Shown here: piece after piece, positions 60,458-64,000 of the stretch
Numbering within the stretch: the first letter of the stretch is position 1
Layout of the letters: each line of letters begins with the position of its first letter
NCBI GenBank assembly: GCA_003049465.1
Contig: PYSS01000020.1
Coordinates: 186,001 to 250,000 of the forward strand
From: Magnaporthiopsis rhizophila
Lineage: Eukaryota; Ascomycota; Sordariomycetes; Magnaporthales; Magnaporthaceae
Length of the DNA stretch: 64,000 bases
Reading direction: 5' to 3'
The notes under the pieces: generated by a model
Seen by the model: only the letters and a program-made list of their open reading frames with translations
What the model was told of the DNA's origin: nothing
Database searches by the model: none
Translations under genes and position numbers: made by a program

Positions 60458-61243
60458 TCACCCAAGAACCTTGTCCGCCATGGAAACTATTGCCGCGGAT
60501 GAAGCCGGGTCAGAGAGAGGGAGGAAGCTCAGGGATACCCAAAGGGTGAAAGAGACGTACGGTCGGTTCCAGTGCTGTCGGGCTCGACATGGGCCGACTT
60601 GACCTTGCCGTCCTTGATAACGAGAGCATAGCGCTTGCTCCGAGGGCCGCCAAAGATGGCGGTCCCGTCGAAGTCGAGCTCCAGCGCCTTGGTGAAGGCC
60701 GCCTGCGGGTCGCCGAGGAATCGGAACTAGAGAGTTCATTAGGCGGGCTTAGTCCGGCGCCGCCCTTGGGCATCTTAAGCTAATGGAACTTACCCCGGTC
60801 TGGCCGGCAGGATCCATCTGCTGGGCCCAAGCCTTCATACTGCGATGCCGCACAAAGATGATGAGTTGGTGAACAAGCGCCAGCGTAGTCGTCTACCTAG
60901 ACAGGGAAGCCAGGCATAAATCAGCTTACACAAAGGCATCATTGACCGACACCACGAAGACCTGACCAGCATCCTTGATCTTGGGATGGTTGATGTAGGA
61001 AGGGATGTGGCTGCTGGAGCAGCCGGGCGAGAAGGCGGCGGGCACGCCAATGATGATGCCGTCCTTGAGAGAGAACTCGGAGGCCAGGTTGACCTTGTTG
61101 CCGGGAGAGTTCTCGACCAGCACCCCAAGGTCCGGCACTGCCTCGCCGACCTTGACAAAGGCAGGGCGCGTGGTGTGGAAGCCCCGGGCCGATCGGGCCG
61201 CCATGGCCATCACTGGCTTGAAGGTCCTCATCCTGAACGCCAT
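60458..61243 (-). CDS. Mitochondrial-type peroxiredoxin (Prx5/PMP20-like)
   Basis: Four exons: 61243-60930, 60839-60794, 60726-60561 and 60486-60458, total 184 residues; the three introns are 90, 67 and 74 bp. The N-terminus (MAFRMRTFKP, AARSARGFHTTRPAF) is a mitochondrial presequence. The thioredoxin fold follows with VGEAVPDLGV, then the peroxidatic motif PAAFSPGCSSSH, where the family usually reads PGAFTPTC, with Cys75. VFVVSVNDAFVMKAW and a C-terminal FGGPRSKRYALVIKDGKV match Prx5/Prx II enzymes. No other cysteine exists in the model, so the resolving thiol must come from another molecule. It reduces hydrogen and alkyl peroxides. The final exon is only 29 bp (SMADKVLG). Start ATG 61243 begins the presequence. 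Confidence 0.93.
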
Positions 61244-61865
61244 GTCTGCTGTTTTTTGTGGGTTTGATCGCTGCGCCGGCTGTTGGAGGCGGATTGATTC
61301 CCTATCAACTGCTGAATGCCTTTTTGGAACTCGCCGCGATGCTTCGATGGAATCCTGGTCGATGTGATTTTTCCGATTTCTAGTGACATCACCGACGCTA
61401 TCCCAATACGACAGACCACATAGTGCTTATGGGCCGTTTTGTACTGTGCTGTGCACGATACGACTAACCGTCTGCTTTAGCTCGGCTCGAAACGAAATAC
61501 CGATCACCATGCAACTCTCGCCATCATGGGCAATGGTTTATCCTCCCAGTCAGTCGTCCAACATGACAAGATCATGTCGACAAGCTCCTTGGTGCCAGGG
61601 AGTCCTTCACCACGCATTTCATCACGTGCCCACAAGCGCCTACGCGTGTGGCGGTGTCTCTCCCACCTCCAAGCCATGGACGAGGCTGAAGCAGCGGCAC
61701 AGCTCTGGGACGGATTTCATCCCTTGAAAATGTTCCAAAAACAACCTACTGTTGCTTGTCCTTACACATGGCGGCTTTATTTGGCTGCGCCACGGCCGAC
61801 TATTCAACAAGCTGCTATAATTAGTGGCGACGGCGTCAAAGAGATCCCTACCTAGACACCCTGTC

Positions 61866-61899
<34 letters not shown>

Positions 61900-62528
61900 T
61901 GGCAGTTCTTCAGTCTCTAGACGGAGGTCTTACTGGCTGAATTAGGTAGTGGACCCATAAACATCTCTGGAGGAAACTTCCATCTTTTTTTTTTTTTTTC
62001 TTCTGGGCAGGGTGGCAGGTATCTAGGTGCTGACGAATTGAACATGCAAATTATTCTATAAACGTGTTGGGAGCAATGCCGGACCCGTCCGATGCTACAA
62101 TAACAATGTCTGCTACCGCTTGTACAACCCCTACCGGTGCGGGCAGTGCTCCGTGAAGATCGCTTGCTAGGAAGGTGAGATTCACCATCATGCATAAGCG
62201 TTCAGAGTCCAATGGTGGTCAAGATGCAGGATTGGTCCTTGAAGGAACAAAGACGCTGTTCTTGTTATGGGTCAAGGGTGACAAGAGCGGTGCGGTTGAT
62301 TTATGGGTTGGAGATCATGGTTCTGAACATCAAAGCTTTTGTTACGCAATACTTCCTTGGCTAACTCTCATTTAACTGGGAGGCAGATAGGCAGGTCATG
62401 TAGGCACAGACATTCACACACTTGTGGTTAGGATGACAACGGCGGACGGGCTGCGCACGCGGCTTTATGAAAATGTACGGATCAATCTCTTTCCAATATC
62501 TTGTCCAAGATGGCACCGACCAATCAAT
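61244..62528. other. Intergenic, no convincing gene
   Basis: Contains A32 at 61867-61898 and T15-like runs near 61984. One open frame at 61526-61855 (+) begins MGNGLSSQ, a possible myristoylation consensus, but nothing else supports it. Confidence 0.5.
61867..61898. repeat. Poly-A tract (32 A)
   Basis: Uninterrupted A run in non-coding DNA. Confidence 0.95.
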
Positions 62529-64000
62529 CTAATAAGCAGGCCCGTCGACCAAGCGTATCACACCCGACAGCCACGTTTCCCAGTCCTGCAGCAGCGCCTT
62601 GTCGCCTCCCCACCGCAGCACGCTCAGCAGCCACCGGTAGTCTCCCGGCTCGAGGCGCGTGGTCCGGCGGTCGTCGCCCACCACGTTCAACGCGCCCCAG
62701 CCGCTGGGGCTAAAGTCGTTGGACGGACCGAGCAGGCCTGTGACGTTACGCAGCGTGCCGTAGCTCGCCTGGCCCCCGGGGAGTGTGGCGCGCGGCAACG
62801 GCTGCGGCGCCTGGTAGTAGTCGGCGGCGCTAGCGGCGGTTCCGCTGTTGTTGTTTTTGCTGAAGCCAAAGTGCGTTGGCACGACGGTCGTGTTGGCCGG
62901 CACCACGTCGATGCGGTACGCCGTCGTCCAGAGGTCGTAGACGGCCGTCGACACCCACTCCATCGAGTTGTTGACCACCAGGAGGTCTCCAACGACGACG
63001 GACGTGCCGTTACGGTAAAAGTAGACGATCTCGGGCAGCGACCGCCCCGGGATCTGCAGCACGATCGACTCGGCGTTGTACTGGCTGTAGGGCGGGCCGC
63101 TGTAGGGGATGCTGAGCTCCTCCCCGCCCTCCTCGCGCACCTGCACGTATCCGCCGAAAACCGGAAGCCTTCGCGGGTCGACGCCCTCGGCCGGCGGCGA
63201 TATGCTCAGGCCCACCTCCACGCTCTCGCCGGGCGCGATCGCGACGGTAGCCATCTGCGAGGACGAGATGTCGAACCGCACGGCTCCATATAGCGGCTGT
63301 TGGTTCCGTTCCCCATTGACCAGCAGCTGGTTCATGAAGCCAGCACCGCGGTGCGATAGCTTGTACGTCTTGGGAGACCTGCCCCGGTTGCCGAGGGTGA
63401 TGTTCACCCGTCCGTACATGTTTTTGCTATTATCAGCGACCCGCAGCTGGCCTGGGCTGAGGCGTGTTTGTGCCGTGATGGCGCCGTGTACGTCGACGAG
63501 CCCCGCGCCCTGCTGCGCCGTCGCGGAGAGCATTTCCGCGTCAAAGACCCAGGTCATTGGTTTTGCCGTTGTTTGTAACCTCTCCAGAATCTCGGCCATG
63601 CTCTCTTCTGGGAACTGCGATTTGACGAGGGCGTAACAGCCTGCCAGGAACGGTGTCGCCATCGACGTCCCCGACATTATGGCGTACCCGCCCAGTCCGC
63701 CCAGCGGAAACGTGGACAGTATGTTGCCCCCTGGTGCCGATATCTGCGGCTTCAGGTCGTACGTGAGGCGCACAGGACCAAATGACGAGTAATAGTCCAT
63801 CTTTCCGCCAGTTACCTGCGGGGCACTCGCGAAGCTGCTTTGAGCCGGGAACCTGATCGTATATCTATCCCCTTTCCCCGCCGATGCCAGGCCAGCCCGC
63901 AGTCGATTTCCGTCGGCTGTACTCAGTTGGATGAATTGTGATGTGCCCAGCCTCGACTGCGGCGGCAGGTTGTACGGCTCGGCGTAGGGGTTCGTCGATG
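62529..64000 (-). CDS. Subtilisin-like serine protease, C-terminal part, cut by right edge
   Basis: Open from the window edge to the TGA at 62529-62531, about 490 residues; the 5' part and the Asp/His catalytic residues lie outside. The visible sequence includes SSFGPVRLTYDLKPQISAPG and the Ser motif GTSMATPFLAGCYAL of peptidase family S8. GAGLVDVHGAI closes the catalytic domain. A fibronectin-like (Fn3_5-type) region with PGESVEVGLSISPPAEGVDP and FGGYVQVREEG follows, and several N-x-S/T sequons (NITL, NGTS, NNSG) suggest secretion. The stretch before FGP (RYTIRFPAQSSFASAPQ) may be the end of a PA-type insert. This is the Vpr/C5a-like fungal subtilase class, used to degrade extracellular protein. 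No intron is needed in the visible part. Confidence 0.9.
   Translation of the reverse strand, partial: STNPYAEPYNLPPQSRLGTSQFIQLSTADGNRLRAGLASAGKGDRYTIRFPAQSSFASAPQVTGGKMDYYSSFGPVRLTYDLKPQISAPGGNILSTFPLGGLGGYAIMSGTSMATPFLAGCYALVKSQFPEESMAEILERLQTTAKPMTWVFDAEMLSATAQQGAGLVDVHGAITAQTRLSPGQLRVADNSKNMYGRVNITLGNRGRSPKTYKLSHRGAGFMNQLLVNGERNQQPLYGAVRFDISSSQMATVAIAPGESVEVGLSISPPAEGVDPRRLPVFGGYVQVREEGGEELSIPYSGPPYSQYNAESIVLQIPGRSLPEIVYFYRNGTSVVVGDLLVVNNSMEWVSTAVYDLWTTAYRIDVVPANTTVVPTHFGFSKNNNSGTAASAADYYQAPQPLPRATLPGGQASYGTLRNVTGLLGPSNDFSPSGWGALNVVGDDRRTTRLEPGDYRWLLSVLRWGGDKALLQDWETWLSGVIRLVDGPAY

Noticed and set aside
61526..61855. Open frame beginning MGNGLSSQ, possible myristoylation
   Set aside because: Only the six-residue consensus supports it. 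Composition is not protein-like and no homology is recognised.
62424..63293. Plus-strand open frame (289 codons)
   Set aside because: Antisense to the subtilisin-like protease and has no motif.
1..64000. CRISPR array, rRNA, intact transposase or reverse transcriptase
   Set aside because: None seen. The only regular tandem array is the coding 24-nt minisatellite at 4383-4574.

Overview
The window is nuclear DNA of a filamentous ascomycete, most probably a Sordariomycete. Coding exons are GC-rich. Genes are split by short GT-AG introns (62-308 bp) that mostly carry CTGAC/CTAAC-type branch sites just before the acceptor. The gene set is typical of Pezizomycotina: a grainyhead/CP2 factor, a hydrolase/NB-ARC receptor-like protein and a phosphotransferase-like (APH) family fragment. 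I saw no bacterial-style operons, rRNA, convincing tRNA, CRISPR array or intact transposon.

Layout. (1) 1-8.9 kb is an accessory, decaying block. It holds a gene fragment running off the left edge, a signal-peptide ORF cut by an in-frame TGA, a broken three-TM protein with a 24-nt minisatellite, a broken ankyrin gene, an APH-like kinase that has lost its metal-binding motif, and a frameshifted small fungal gene. (2) 8.9-26.6 kb is almost gene-empty except for the grainyhead/CP2 factor (12.8-15.8 kb). It contains long poly-A tracts, two N bases and a perfect 12-bp hairpin. (3) 26.6-64 kb is a normal conserved block: OSBP-related lipid transfer protein, a roughly 1,800-residue hydrolase/NB-ARC (NLR-like) protein, SNIP1/Pml1 FHA splicing factor, GGA clathrin adaptor, Tsr3 rRNA-modifying enzyme, mitochondrial IF2, an unnamed membrane protein, a PP28-like acidic protein, mitochondrial succinyl-CoA:3-ketoacid CoA-transferase, an Ariadne RBR ubiquitin ligase, a mitochondrial-type peroxiredoxin, and a subtilisin-like protease cut by the right edge.

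Most conserved genes are unrelated housekeeping functions (trafficking, translation, ribosome maturation, ketone-body metabolism, ubiquitylation, redox). Two divergent pairs share upstream regions: GGA/Tsr3 and mtIF2/membrane protein. The right-hand genes keep frame through every intron I modelled, and their exon lengths sum to whole codons. The left block carries several stops and frameshifts, so its decay is more likely real than general sequence error, although two defects lie in or near short C runs. All functional names come from reading motifs by eye; no database search was run.

The item most worth follow-up is the NLR-like gene at 29.9-36.1 kb: an alpha/beta hydrolase domain fused to NB-ARC, with a very long disordered polyQ tail where most fungal NLRs have repeats.
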